From NCBI GenBank assembly GCA_015680685.1, contig MNCI01018013.1, positions 122,968 to 186,967 of the forward strand: DNA of 64,000 bases, in the 5' to 3' direction. The DNA is from Gnetum montanum. Its lineage: Eukaryota; Streptophyta; Gnetopsida; Gnetales; Gnetaceae. Of this stretch, positions 24,735-35,900 are shown one piece after another. The position numbers were made by a program, and so were the translations under genes. Under the pieces are notes generated by a model. It saw nothing but the letters and a program-made list of their open reading frames with translations, was not told the origin of the DNA and ran no database searches. The number at the start of each line of letters is the position of its first letter. The first letter of the stretch is position 1.

Positions 24735-25753
24735 TAAAGGAATTTCAAGTAGCAAAAAAATAGCTTGGTTATCTTAACTTCACAATAAATCACCTAATAA
24801 AAAATTTATTTTAAAAAATATTAGGAATTTATTTACAATTTTGAAGGTAAGTTATATTATGTTCTTTTCAATTTATCAAAAATCATGGTAATTCTGGTAG
24901 TGAGATTTTGAGTTTATGTTTCTAATGTTACAATTATAACTAAACCTTCTCACAAATATTACCTTTTAAATAAATCTATAATCGCATAAAATTGTTATGA
25001 GATGAAGGAGAAATTATACAATAATTCACCATTATTCATTCTAGTAAAATTTCAAGACTCAAAAAATATACCAAATTGCAAAGCATATTTCTTCTCAATC
25101 ACAATAGATATTGAGATAAAATTTTATCTGAGCTTAACCACCTATTCTATCTTTTAAATAAATATATAATCATTAAAAAATTGCAAAATGACTAATATTT
25201 GATCAAAATAGTGAATGCCCTCAATTATGACTGTGCAACATCTACGATTAAGTAAATAATGATAAATGATGTTAATGAATGTCGATGAATTAATGAACTA
25301 ATGACAGACTAATGAATTGATGATGAACTAGTAAAATTTTTTCTGAAATTATGATAATGATTCCATGACAAAAATTTCAAAGAGATGCCTTGGATATATA
25401 TACATATGACAAGTGGGGTAAAGTTTAGTAATAATAATATAATATAGTTCCTAATGATAAAAAATTTAAAATTATATATATATATATATAAGAAGAATCA
25501 AATGCTTAACTATATAAGTGTTACATGCAACTTGATCGTAATCCATTAATGGGTTTATGTAATTTTTAGAAAGTTAGTATGTAATTGTTGATTGTCATCT
25601 TCTTAATTATTTGTAATATATATATATATATGGATTGGGCCCAAAATAACATTAAAAATACCCATAAATATAGAAATTTTCTATAATTTATTAAAATAAA
25701 CTCCTATTATATAATAAAAACATAAAATTAGTGTCTTCTACTATAAAATGTCA
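24735..25753 (-). repeat. 3' LTR of copia element D
   Basis: It aligns with 51609-52236 (shared aatttcaagtag, ttatgttcttttcaatttatc, ttattaaaataaac). It is longer because about 445 bases (roughly 25200-25645) are present here only. On the minus strand it starts tgacatttta directly after the polypurine tract TAAAGAGAGA (25754-25763). Confidence 0.75.
25200..25645. mobile_element. Insertion of about 445 bp within the LTR, type unknown
   Basis: This segment has no counterpart in the sister LTR at 51.6 kb. It contains two (ta)n runs, near 25472-25490 and 25617-25632, and no coding potential. It may be a small non-autonomous element. Its exact ends and target duplication were not resolved. Confidence 0.4.
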
Positions 25754-25769
25754 TCTCTCTTTAGAGTAA

Positions 25770-26437
25770 AATGTAATCTTCATTCTTCATCTTTGCTTTC
25801 TTTTTTCTTTGTCATGCTCTGAATTCTTATAGATTCATTTAGGCACTTGATCTTGTGAGATAAAATATTTTTTATTGGTAAGTTAGCAAGTTGCTCATTT
25901 AAACTAATATAAATGGGTTTTATGATTCCTTCTTTTACCTTCTTACTTAATGAAATAGTACTTGATGTTAATGTGTTTGGATTTTTTGTGATGCACATAG
26001 TCTTGGTACAGTTTTACTATTGTATTATCACATTACAAACTTTTAGGAAAATTAAGTTTCAATCCTAAGTGTGAAAGAATTTTATTTAGCTAGAGTAAAT
26101 GTTAAAGGCATTTGGGCATGCAAATAAATTCTATTTCACAAGTGAATAAGCTGATGAATGGTTGTTTCTTTGAATTCTAGTATATTGAATTTTTTTCATG
26201 CATAATGAAAGCTCCTAATGTGGATTTTCTATCATCATTGTCTCCTACCCAATCAAAATCTGAAGATGCATGAAGTTTATTATCTCTTTTACTGAATTAG
26301 ATCCCAAAGTTGCAAGTTCCTTTGACATACCTAAGGAGATGCACAAGTGCTTGCATGTGAGATAGTCTTGTCTCTTGCATGAATCTAGATAAATATGATG
26401 TTGCATATTCTAAATCTAGTCTAGTATGGTAGAGAAA
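25770..26437 (-). pseudogene. Copia RNase H and C-terminus of pol
   Basis: The open piece 25780-25998 holds VKEGIIKPIYISLNEQLANLP, the well-known tail of copia RNase H. Weaker RNase H sequence lies between it and the RT. It ends just before the polypurine tract. Confidence 0.65.
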
Positions 26438-27030
26438 TTAAAGTGATCCAATCATGATTCTATACATGGTTGCATCTATTAAAGGAATCTTATCTTTATT
26501 GGTTAACTTTAAACTATATGGCAAACAACTACTAACGGGCTTCTCATTCTTTAGATTGAATTTTTCAATAATGGAATTTATGTATATGATTTGATGAATC
26601 TTCATTCCATTTTTATCTTCATTTACTTCAATTCCCATGAAGTGTTTGAGTTCTCCAATGTCCTTCCTTTTGAATTCAGTTTTCATATCATTCTTGAAAT
26701 CTTCTGCTAGCCTTTTATTAGTGCCAATAAAGATAATGTCATCTACATATAGTGATATGATGATATGTTTATCTCCTTCCTTCTTGAAATATAGTGTTAG
26801 TTTAAACATGTAGTTTTAATAATTCTTTTTAGTGAAATAGCTATTAATTCTCTAGAACTAGGCCCCAGGTGATTACTTTAGGGCATATAGTGCTTTTTTT
26901 GAGTTTGCATACATTGTTCCTTTTACCTTTGATAATATAACCTTTGGGTTGGTAGATGCATACTTCTTCTATGATGTATTCATTTAGAAATGTTGAATTG
27001 ACATCCATTTGTTAAACCTTTACATCTTTA
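26438..27030 (-). pseudogene. Copia reverse transcriptase, catalytic box preserved
   Basis: The 123-codon piece 26438-26809 contains ISLYVDDIIFIGTN, with YVDD intact at 26738-26749, then GELKHFMGIEV and a C-terminal thumb part. Upstream, 26820-27020 reads MDVNSTFLNEYIIEEV and CKLKKALYALK, the first catalytic aspartate context and the conserved KSLYGLKQ-type block. Stops separate the two parts. Confidence 0.8.
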
Positions 27031-27099
27031 TGTGTTGTTATGGAGAGAATGACCTCAATGGCTTTAAATCTAGCCACCAATGCAAAGATTTCTTTATAA

Positions 27100-28262
27100 T
27101 CAATGTATTTCTTTTCTTTTCTTTTTCTATTTCCTTTTTTTTTTTTTTGAATCCTCTTGTCTTGCTTTGTGTATTATGACTTTTTCTTTTTCATTATACT
27201 TTATTTTGTACGACCACTTACAATTAATAATCTTTTTATCTTTTAGTTTATCTATTAATTCCTTGAATTATTTCTTAAAATAGCATTGTATTCTTTGTCT
27301 ATGGATTGTTTCCAAACTTTTAATTTCATGGCTTCATTAGCATTGGTTGGTTCACTTGAGACTATGTTATATTCTTAATATTGTGAAATCTTGTAGTTCT
27401 TCTTTTAAAATTTATATCTAGCATTTGAGTGTGAGGATGATATCTTGGAATTTAAGTTTTTGAACTTTGATATGTATCTGATTTCTCTTACTATTTGAAA
27501 AAATCACTTGTATTGAATTTTGTCTCATCAAATATAACATCCCTTGAAACATAACGATTCTAATTCATCACATTATAGTACCTATATCCACTAGTGTGAC
27601 AATCATAACTAAGACATATGTTTTTCTTTCCTCTTTATCTTCAAGTTTGTCAATGAATTATTTTCAAATCTTTTCATAGTAATGACACCAAAATATTCTT
27701 ATATGACTTAGGTTAAGAATAATGTTGTGTATAATTTCATATGAATATCTATCTTCATTGCTTTTGGTGATGATTCAATTAGAAATGTAATAAGTAGTTG
27801 TGACAATTGTACTTTAATATTAGTTAGGTAGTGGACATACTTTAGAAAGCACCTTACCATGTCTTGTATTGTTCTATTCTTTCTTTTAGCTACTCTATTT
27901 GATGACAAGTTATATAAACATGTGGTCTGATGAAAGATATCATTTTCTTTATAAAACTTATCAAATTATTTATCTATGAATTCACCTCCTTTGTTTGATC
28001 TAATGGTCTTAATCTTGAGATTCATGGAGTTTTCAATTAGTTTGTGAAAGTTTCAAAGTATTTGATGGATTTATCCTTTTACTTCAAATTGTAACTCCAA
28101 GTATATCTTTAGTAGTCATCTACTATCACCATGAAATAATTTTTTCCTTCTATTGAAATAGTGGGTACTTAACCTAACAAGATCCATGTGTAGAAGATCA
28201 AAGGGTTTTTCCTTCTTTATCATGTAAGATTTCAAAGGAGAATTGGTTTTCTTTTCTTATAT
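27100..28262 (-). pseudogene. Copia integrase, decayed, cut at its upstream edge
   Basis: An LLHMDLV-type core start lies near 28200 and an IRSNKGGEF-type second aspartate context near 27990. The piece 27708-27908 holds VAKRKNRTIQDMVRCFLKY, the copia NGVAERKNRT block, which carries the catalytic glutamate. Upstream it ends at the target duplication gtaag (28263-28267), where the nested element begins. Downstream (27080-27700) the reading is poor. Confidence 0.7.
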
Positions 28263-28267
28263 GTAAG

Positions 28268-29140
28268 TGATGAGCTAGCCAAAATTTGGTGTGAGATCAC
28301 ATTCATTGCAACAATGTCACATCATCTATGATGAACCTAAAATTCATATCCATGGAGATAATTCTTGAGAAAATAAAAAACATATTAAGATGGAAAAATC
28401 ATAATTCTAAAAACAAAAAGATCAAGGTAAATTCCTTTCATACAAATATTTATCACTCATGGATATAGTTCTATAACAATTACTTTTTCTTCTAATCGTA
28501 AGAAATAAATAATGAAATAGGATATAAATTTCATTGAAGAAAATAATAGAACATTAAATCAAAAAACATGTAATGTTTTCCATCTAACTTATGAAAAAAC
28601 AAAAGATTGCCTTCCAATATAGCAAGGAAGATAGCCTACATGGACTCCAATGATCTTACTCTTGCCTTAAGTTTAGCATGTTCTTTGTACAAAAGCATTT
28701 TAAAAATGATAACTTCATGAAAGAGAAAAGAAATGACAATGACATTATTCTTAGAACTATGGTAGCATTTTCTTGAAAATCTCCTCAATGGAATTTTTAA
28801 GAAAGCACTCCTACCCTCCTCTCCCGATGGACATTTCAATGTAAAAGAATAGGTTTAAATACATTTAAAATGATAAAATTAGAGACCTAAATAAGGTCCA
28901 ATACAATTTTGCCTTTTCTCATATCTTTCAATCATAGTTCATACCATCCCATTTAGGATTTTCTTTAAAAAAAATAATACAATGTAGAATCCATCCAAAA
29001 ATCTTGTGATATTTATTTTTGTACTAAAAATGCAACTTGTATAAATACTAGATAAAAGCCATGTTGATCTTCTATCTTGAATTAGTTTATGGTAGATTCC
29101 CAAAACTCACATAAGCTTTATGCTACAATCCAAACCATAA
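28268..29140 (-). repeat. Left LTR of element E, truncated
   Basis: It starts tgatgagctagcc and aligns along about 870 bases with 48582-49460 (shared cttccaatayagcaaggaagatag and taagtttagcatgttctttg, in parts). The remaining ~490 bases of the right copy have no match here. At about 29140 the palindrome-rich sequence begins. Confidence 0.7.
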
Positions 29141-29307
29141 GTCAACCAAAATCAACCACTTAATTAATACTTTTAAACTAGGGAAACTTAAAATAGCCTA
29201 AAACAACCAAAATCAACCACCTAATTAATACTTTTAAACTAGAAAGCCTCTTGAAAACCTCTGGTAGCTTGATTTCACCTTAAAATAAATTGATTTTACA
29301 CATACAA

Positions 29308-31710
29308 CCTTCTCCATGCTAGTGAACCCCTCCTCCACACTACCAAACATGGAGGATTAGGGGGGTATGACATAAAACCATTTTCCAAATCTCAAATTTC
29401 CATAAATTTTTCTTTGATAGTCTTAGTGTCCCTCCATGACCTCTAGTAGTTGGTAGTTACTAGAAGTTGAGTTGATTTTTGCTCTTATGACCTTTTCCAT
29501 GGTGGTGAACCCCTTCTCCATGCTACCCAACATGGAGCTAGTGTGGAGAATTAGGAGGTATGACATAAAACAATTATCCAAACCTTAAATTTCCATAACT
29601 TTTTCTTTAATAGCCTTGGTGCCCCTCCATGACCTCTGGTAGTTGGTAGTTGATGGAACTTAAGTAGATTTTTGCTCTTATGATCTTCTCCATGCCAGTG
29701 GAACCCTTCGCCATGCTACCCAATGTGGAGCTAGCATGAAAGCCTAGGGGATATGCAAGAAAACCTAGTTTATGATCAAGAATAGCCTAATAACTTACCC
29801 TAGTGACCTTTAAGCCTTGTCGAAGCCTTCCAAAGCCTTCAAACATCTTGAGACTAATCAAAAATAGCAAAAATACATCACTCACATTCCATTCACATGA
29901 GGGCCACCCTGGCTAGTGTGGAGAAAAGGGGGAATGATTGCATGGACACTTATGAGCCTTCAAGCCGATGGATTCTAATGTCAAATCTTAACCCTTGATC
30001 CCTTGAAATCCTAACAACTTCAAAGCCCTTTTAAATCTTGTTGAAGGTGGCCCAAAACTTGAACCAAAATTCCTCCATGTTTTCCAGTGTGGATGGAGGG
30101 GGTTTACCTAAAACTTCCAAGATTGGCCCTACTTTTTTTGACAACCCAACCTTCTCAGAGGCTCTGGCAACTAAAATTTAATAAAAATTATTCCATTTCA
30201 TGTTCTTCCATCCTTCCATGCTGCGAGCCCCTCCCTTCCATGTTGGCCAACATGGAAAGGCTCATAGAGGATCACAGATACTTCAAAACAATTCTAAATT
30301 ATCTTATACCTATCCTATAGCCTTGCCAACACTTCCACAAGCCACTAGAGTACCAAAAATGACCAAATATTATAAAAATATAGCCCCTAAGGTTCTCCAC
30401 ACTAGCTCCATGCTAGCTAGCATGGAGCCAGTGTGGAACAAAGGGGATAAGCGAAAAAACCATATCAAAACCCTTCAAAATAACTAAAGTTTAACCTCAA
30501 GCCTAAACCATCAACATTAGTAAACCTAGAAATGTACATGCATAACTAAAATTGGTTAAAATCCACAAAAATCTAATCCCCTAGGATCCTCCATGCTAGC
30601 CAACATGGATCCAATGTGGAACCAATGCATTATTTATAAAACCACTTAGAAACCTTGGAAAATGCTTAATTTTGATCCTAAACCCTAGCCCTTAACACTA
30701 GAAACCCTAGAACTTGACATGCATAGTTGATTGTGGTAAAAACTAGTCTAGATCCAAGATTTATGACTTGTCCATGTTGGGAACACCTTCTTCCATGCTG
30801 ACCAATGTGGAGCTAGTGTGGATGAGTTGCCTTTTTTCCTCTAACAATAGATCAACACTCTAGGAGATCAAAAACCTACACCAGGAAAGCCCAAGACATC
30901 ATAGCCTCAATTTTATGCTTGTTAGATCCTATTTTATTCCTTGAATCTTATCAGCTCCCATCCTTCATGCTAGAGTAGCCTCCCTAGCATGGATGAAAGG
31001 GGGGATAACCTTACATGACCTAAAACAACCCCTAAACTTAACCAAAATCAGCCAAAAACTTGAGAAATCATGATTGGCAGCCATAGCAACCTACAAACCT
31101 AGTCAATTTACTTCCCAGACCATCCTAATATTGAAAAGCAAGGGCACCCCCTCTACTCCACATTGGATACATGCTAGCTAGCATGGAGACTATCCCAAAC
31201 CAAATATAACCCTTAAAACTTATCTAATGGTATTAAAATGTATCTAGGGGATGTACATCTACTAGATATTGGTTCCAAATGCTCATAAAATATTTTTTAA
31301 TCCTATTTTGTCTAGGTTTGGATTCTCCATGCTAAGCGCCCTTCCATCCATATTCGCTAGCATCAAGACAAGGGTGTGTAGCTTCAAAGCCTAGTTTTTG
31401 ACCATTTTCAACCTTCAAAGTGACCAATTTTAATAGATCTAGACTTGAGTTGCCTTGGGAAGGCCCCAGAACCCCAATTTTGATCCTCTTGATGTCATGC
31501 AACATGCTTTCCTAAATCTCCATGTTGGCCAATGTGGAATACATTTTTAAGCTCAATAGTCCATTTCATTCCCTAGTCAACTACACTAACATGTAACCCA
31601 TCAAAAGTAAAAAACTAGCCAAAATAAGTTTGGGAAACCATCTAGATGTTCCTTCCATGCTAGGAGGTCATCCCTTTCAAACTAGCCAACATGGAGCTAG
31701 TGTGGAATCC
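29308..31710 (+). repeat. Array of palindromic modules (CTCCATG...CATGGAG / CTAGTGTGG)
   Basis: About 13 modules recur roughly every 100-250 bases. Each has an arm like ctccatgctag and an opposing arm like ctagcatggag or ccaacatggag, often followed by ctagtgtgg. Clear cases lie at 29312-29354, 29516-29537, 30236-30257 (perfect 22-bp palindrome), 30396-30437 (42 bp, one mismatched pair), 30590-30609, 30968-30996, 31170-31185 (perfect 16 bp), 31515-31540 and 31650-31710. The first modules sit in tandem units of 183-193 bases starting at 29308, 29491 and 29684. No coding function is apparent. Confidence 0.85.
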
Positions 31711-32380
31711 TTAAAAACTTTATCTTTTTAGTTCAAAAAACCCATAAATGGCCTCTATTGATGTCCAAACTTACCCAATATCCTTGTAGCCTTAAATCAT
31801 GGCCTACTAAGGCCAAAACTTGGCAAAATCTAATCCTTTTTTACCATGTTTTAACCAAGATTCACTCTATGTATCCCACTTTACCTTATTCATCCTTGTT
31901 TTATCATATCATGATTTTTTTTTACTCTTTTTTCATTATTAATCTTATTTAGCCTCAATAATACTTTCATTTCAATGTGTTTTGCTACATTATAGTCCTA
32001 TATGGCCTTATTAAATGGTGGGGTTTTACCTTCCCCAACCACCATTTAGCACCATGTCAATATGGTCCACTAAGGCCTAAAACTAATATCATGGCCTACC
32101 AAGGCCTTCAATTGTCAAGCTTTTGACCTCATTTGACCTTGTTTTATCTTGTTATGCTTTATTTAGCCTTTACTTGGCCCTTGTGTGGCCTTCATGTCAT
32201 ATTATTGGTTTCTTGTTATTTATATAGCCTTATACAATTTTTTCCCTTATGTTTGCATTTTATAGCATGGATTTGCATAATTTTATAGCATTTTGACATT
32301 ATTTACTTATCTTTACCTAGTTTCCACTTAATGTACTTATGGTTAACATGTAAGATTGAAGTATGAGTACCTAGGAGTAG
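31711..32380 (+). other. Leader sequence without gene
   Basis: A non-coding stretch between the palindrome array and pol. It contains an inverted repeat aaatggtgg...ccaccattt (about 32013-32047) and repeated tatggcctaccaaggcc-type phrases. No gag is readable. Confidence 0.5.
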
Positions 32381-32419
32381 ATCAATTTGCTTTTAAGCCT
32401 AACATGAACTTATGATGAT

Positions 32420-33650
32420 GTAGAATGGTATATCAACCCTAATTTCCTAGATCTTAAGCCTAAGAGTCTTGTTGACCACATAGCCTCGATAGTGAAAACT
32501 CTAGAATGGCGTGAAAACCTAGTTAAAACCCTTAACCTAGAGGTTGGTGACATTACTGAAGACTCTCTCATTGAGGTTCCTGTTACAACACATAGTGGTG
32601 AGGAGAGAACCCTAAAGCTAAGTTCCTCACTAGAACCTTAACAGGCTCAAGACATCACCAAGGTCCTAGAAGATAACATCAAGGCCTTTGCCTTGGCATA
32701 TGAAGATATGCCAAGCCTAGACCTATGCCTATTACAACACAATATCATACTTAATCCTAGCATTAGACAAGTTAAGAAAAAAGTGCACAAGATTAGACCT
32801 GATTTGGCCTTGGCAATCTATGATGAAATCACAAATCTCTACCAAGCTAGTTTCATTAGGACTATTGACTATGTAGACTAAGTGTCCAACATAGTGGTAG
32901 TCCCTATGAAAAATGGGAATATTCCTAGTTGCATCAATTTTTGAGACCTAAATAAGGAAACTATCCAAGATGATTTTTCTTTGCCTATTATTGATCAGTA
33001 TCAATACTACAACTATACATTCCTTATTATCCTTTATGGATTGGTTTTCAAGATAGAAGCAAATTAGGATCAACCTAGAGCACCAACTTAGTATGCCCTT
33101 CATGACCCCTTAGGGTACCGTATGCTATACCATGATGCCCTTTGGTCTTAAGACTACTAAAGCAACCTATCAAAGAGCCATGACATATATCTTTAGTGAC
33201 TACATGTTAGGTTTACTCAATGATCACATAGAAAACATAACCATTAAGTCCAAACTGACCAATAACCATGCACATGACCTAGACCTTATCCTTAAATAAT
33301 GTCTTAAGTATGAACTTAGGCTCAATTCAAAGAAGTGTGTTTTCATTGTCAAGGCTAGTAAGATGCTTAGTTTTGTCATTTCTAAAGCAAGGATACATGT
33401 AAATCTTGATAAGGTTAAGGCCATATCCAAATTAGTAATGCCTACTAGCCTTAAGAAGCTTCAAGGATTACAAGGAAAATTACAGTTTATCCATAGGTTT
33501 ATTGCTAGGCTTATGAATAAGTTACAATCCATGCAACACTTGCTTAAGAAATGGATTCATTGTGATTGGATAGAAAAATGCCAATAGGTCTTTGAAAACC
33601 TTAAGAAAGAGTTGGTACAGCTATTGATAGCCTATCCTCCACAAGAGGGT
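32420..33650 (+). pseudogene. Tat-lineage reverse transcriptase
   Basis: A linker with SLIEVPVTTHSGEERTLKL leads into 32693-32881 (AYEDMPSLD, then KKVHKIRPDLA), the classic start of Tat/Ogre RT. Further on come a degraded DPLGYR...YHDALWS region, the catalytic box near 33225-33240 reading HIEN in place of YxDD, and KCVFIVKASKMLSFVISK. The open piece 33363-33587 has LQGLQGKLQFIHRFIARL. Stops are frequent, and the enzyme is inferred to be inactive. Confidence 0.75.
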
Positions 33651-34300
33651 AAATAGTTTTACATCTACCTTGCTATCTCTAACATCTATTGCCTCTCTAA
33701 TATTTCAAAAATGTGTTGATGGTGTAGAGATGCTAGTATATTACCTTAGCCATGCATTAGTTGCCCATCAAACATGACACACTAAAGTGAAGAAGTATTG
33801 TTTAGCACTAGTCTTTGCATTGAAGAAGTGGAGACACTACTCTTTAGAAACTAGGTCAATGTCATTTGCAAACACAATGTACGCAAAGACATAATGATCA
33901 ATATCTATGAGAATAGTAATATAGCCCAATGGAAAGCCATAAAAACAAATTTTAACCTTCATTACATCTTTCAATCTTCAACGAAAGGTTAAGCTATAGC
34001 CATACAACTTATGGTATCACCCGTTGATGACCAAGGAACCATAGATCCTATGTTTTCTAATGAACATGTCGATGTTGTTAGCCAAGTGCTCAAGGGTTAT
34101 GAGGTGGTCATGCACTTTGATGGACCTTCAACTATCCATGGGACCAATGTCGTTACCATCATATCATTTCCATCTGGTGAAATCTGAGCTGTCACTTACT
34201 ATTTTGAGTTTTCATGTACCAACAACATAGTGAAGCATGAGGATTTGATTAGGGGAAAATGGTAGCTCATGAACTAGAAATCAAGTGATTAACAATAAGA
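33651..34300 (+). pseudogene. RNase H region including the second (archaeal-type) RNase H of Tat elements
   Basis: After a decayed first RNase H, 34100-34260 reads MHFDGPSTIHGTN, a FPSGEI turn and FSCTNNIVKHEDLI. This is the pattern of the additional RNase H domain diagnostic of the Tat lineage (DG near the start, CTNN-x2-E/H later). The glutamate expected in the CTNNxAEYE block reads lysine-histidine here, so activity is doubtful. Confidence 0.7.
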
Positions 34301-34699
34301 GGTGACTGACAACTTGTTGTCAACATGCAAAGCCAAAAATTTGAAACCTTACTATGACCAAGGAAAGTGACAATTACAACACTTTATATATGTTGATATC
34401 CAACACATACCCCAAAACAAGAATGTCATAGTCAATGCCATTTCAATGCTAGCCCTCAATGTGACACTAGATTTTTTTAGTAAGTTTCCCACATTGAATT
34501 TGGATAGTGCTATACCCATTACATAGAGTGTTAAGAATACCTTTATGGTCATAGTTCATACTACTCCTACCAAGGAGTAGTATGAAGATATCAAATTTTA
34601 CATTATGCATGGTGAACCTTCACAAGGCCTAACTACTGCTCGAAAGGATGTTGTATGTAAATGATCCAAATATTATGTCATAATATGCAATAACACATT

Positions 34700-35900
34700 A
34701 TGTCAATGGTCCTACAATGATGTATTATTAAGTGCTTGGGTAAAATAGAAGCCAAAACAATCGTAGAGCATGTCCACGAGGGTGTTTGTGGGGGACATAT
34801 AGGACCTAGAGCTATGGCCACTAAGATTATATGATTAGGAAACTGTTGGTCCTATATGGAAAGTGACTTCATATAGAAGGTTAAGACCTATGACACATGC
34901 CAACAGCATAGGAATCTCATACACATATCACTAACTAAATTACACACTACTCAGATCACTTGGCCATTTCAACGATGGGGGTTGGATATCATTGGACCTA
35001 TAATGAATAAGTCTTTCATAGGTCATATTTTCATCATCACCAAAACCAAATACTTTACCAAGTATGTTGAAGCTATTTTATTAAGAAGGAAAACATCTAA
35101 ACAAGTCTGTAAATTCATCCTAGACAACATAGTAGCCTGTTTTGGCATATCCATGACCATAGCCATAGACAACGGGCCACAATTTTGTAGCCAAGAAATA
35201 AAAGATTATTATCATGAACTAGGCATTAAACATTCTTTCTCATCTCCTTATTACTCTCAAGTCAATCAATAAGAAAAAGTAAGTAAAAAGGCCATCATAA
35301 ACTTGCTTAAGAACATGCTAAATAATAGCAAGTGCAAATGCCATGAATGGCTTGTCCATGCACTTTAGGCCTATCAAACAACCTACCACACAAGAAATAA
35401 TGTAACACCTTATAGCCTGGTTTATGGTTCTAAAGCTATTTTACCTCTTGAATTTTAGGTGTCGTTGCTCTGAGTAGCCTTAACCAACTTTATTAATGAT
35501 GAACAAAGAAAGGGGTTGTAGACCGCAAACCTAGACTTAGTGGAGGAGTAGCAAGTGCAGATGCTTGCTCACATCAAGTAATGTTAAGAGAGGCAAAAAA
35601 GGTATCACTATCATAACTTAACCAAGTGTAAGTTCAAGGAAGATAACCTAGTCCTCAAAGATATCTATGAACATGCAGATAAATTCTTAGCCAACTAGGA
35701 AGGGCCCTTCATAGTTACCAGAGCCTACGATAATGGAGCATTTGGGATTATATACATGAATGGGAATGAGTTGGCTAATCTAGTTAATTAGTCCTATCTA
35801 AATCCATATTACATGTAGCCTGCAATGACCTTCACATCCAACATCAAGCGATCCTTCACAAATCTTTCTATGATCTATCAAGATATTAAACCAGAAGTAT
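34700..35900 (+). pseudogene. Tat-lineage integrase, nearly continuous
   Basis: One frame carries the zinc-binding part (HVHEGVCGGHIGPRAMATK ... TYDTCQQHRN, one cysteine replaced by histidine). The core 34982-35272 follows, with WGLDIIGP just ahead and AIDNGPQFC for the second aspartate. A stop lies at 35271-35273, immediately before the catalytic Glu codon. The reading continues with HEWLVHAL and TPYSLVYGSKA, and a C-terminal part with GPFIVTRAYDNGAFGI. This is the best preserved domain of element F. Confidence 0.8.

Noticed and set aside
27080-27283. Phe-rich membrane protein
   Set aside because: Pyrimidine-rich antisense of a copia pol region; low complexity.
30087-30487. Two overlapping plus-strand frames as a small gene
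   Set aside because: They run through the palindromic repeat array and show repeat-derived sequence only.
33224-34552. Minus-strand frames 33224-33430 and 34352-34552
   Set aside because: Antisense to the Tat-lineage RT and the region after its RNase H on the plus strand.
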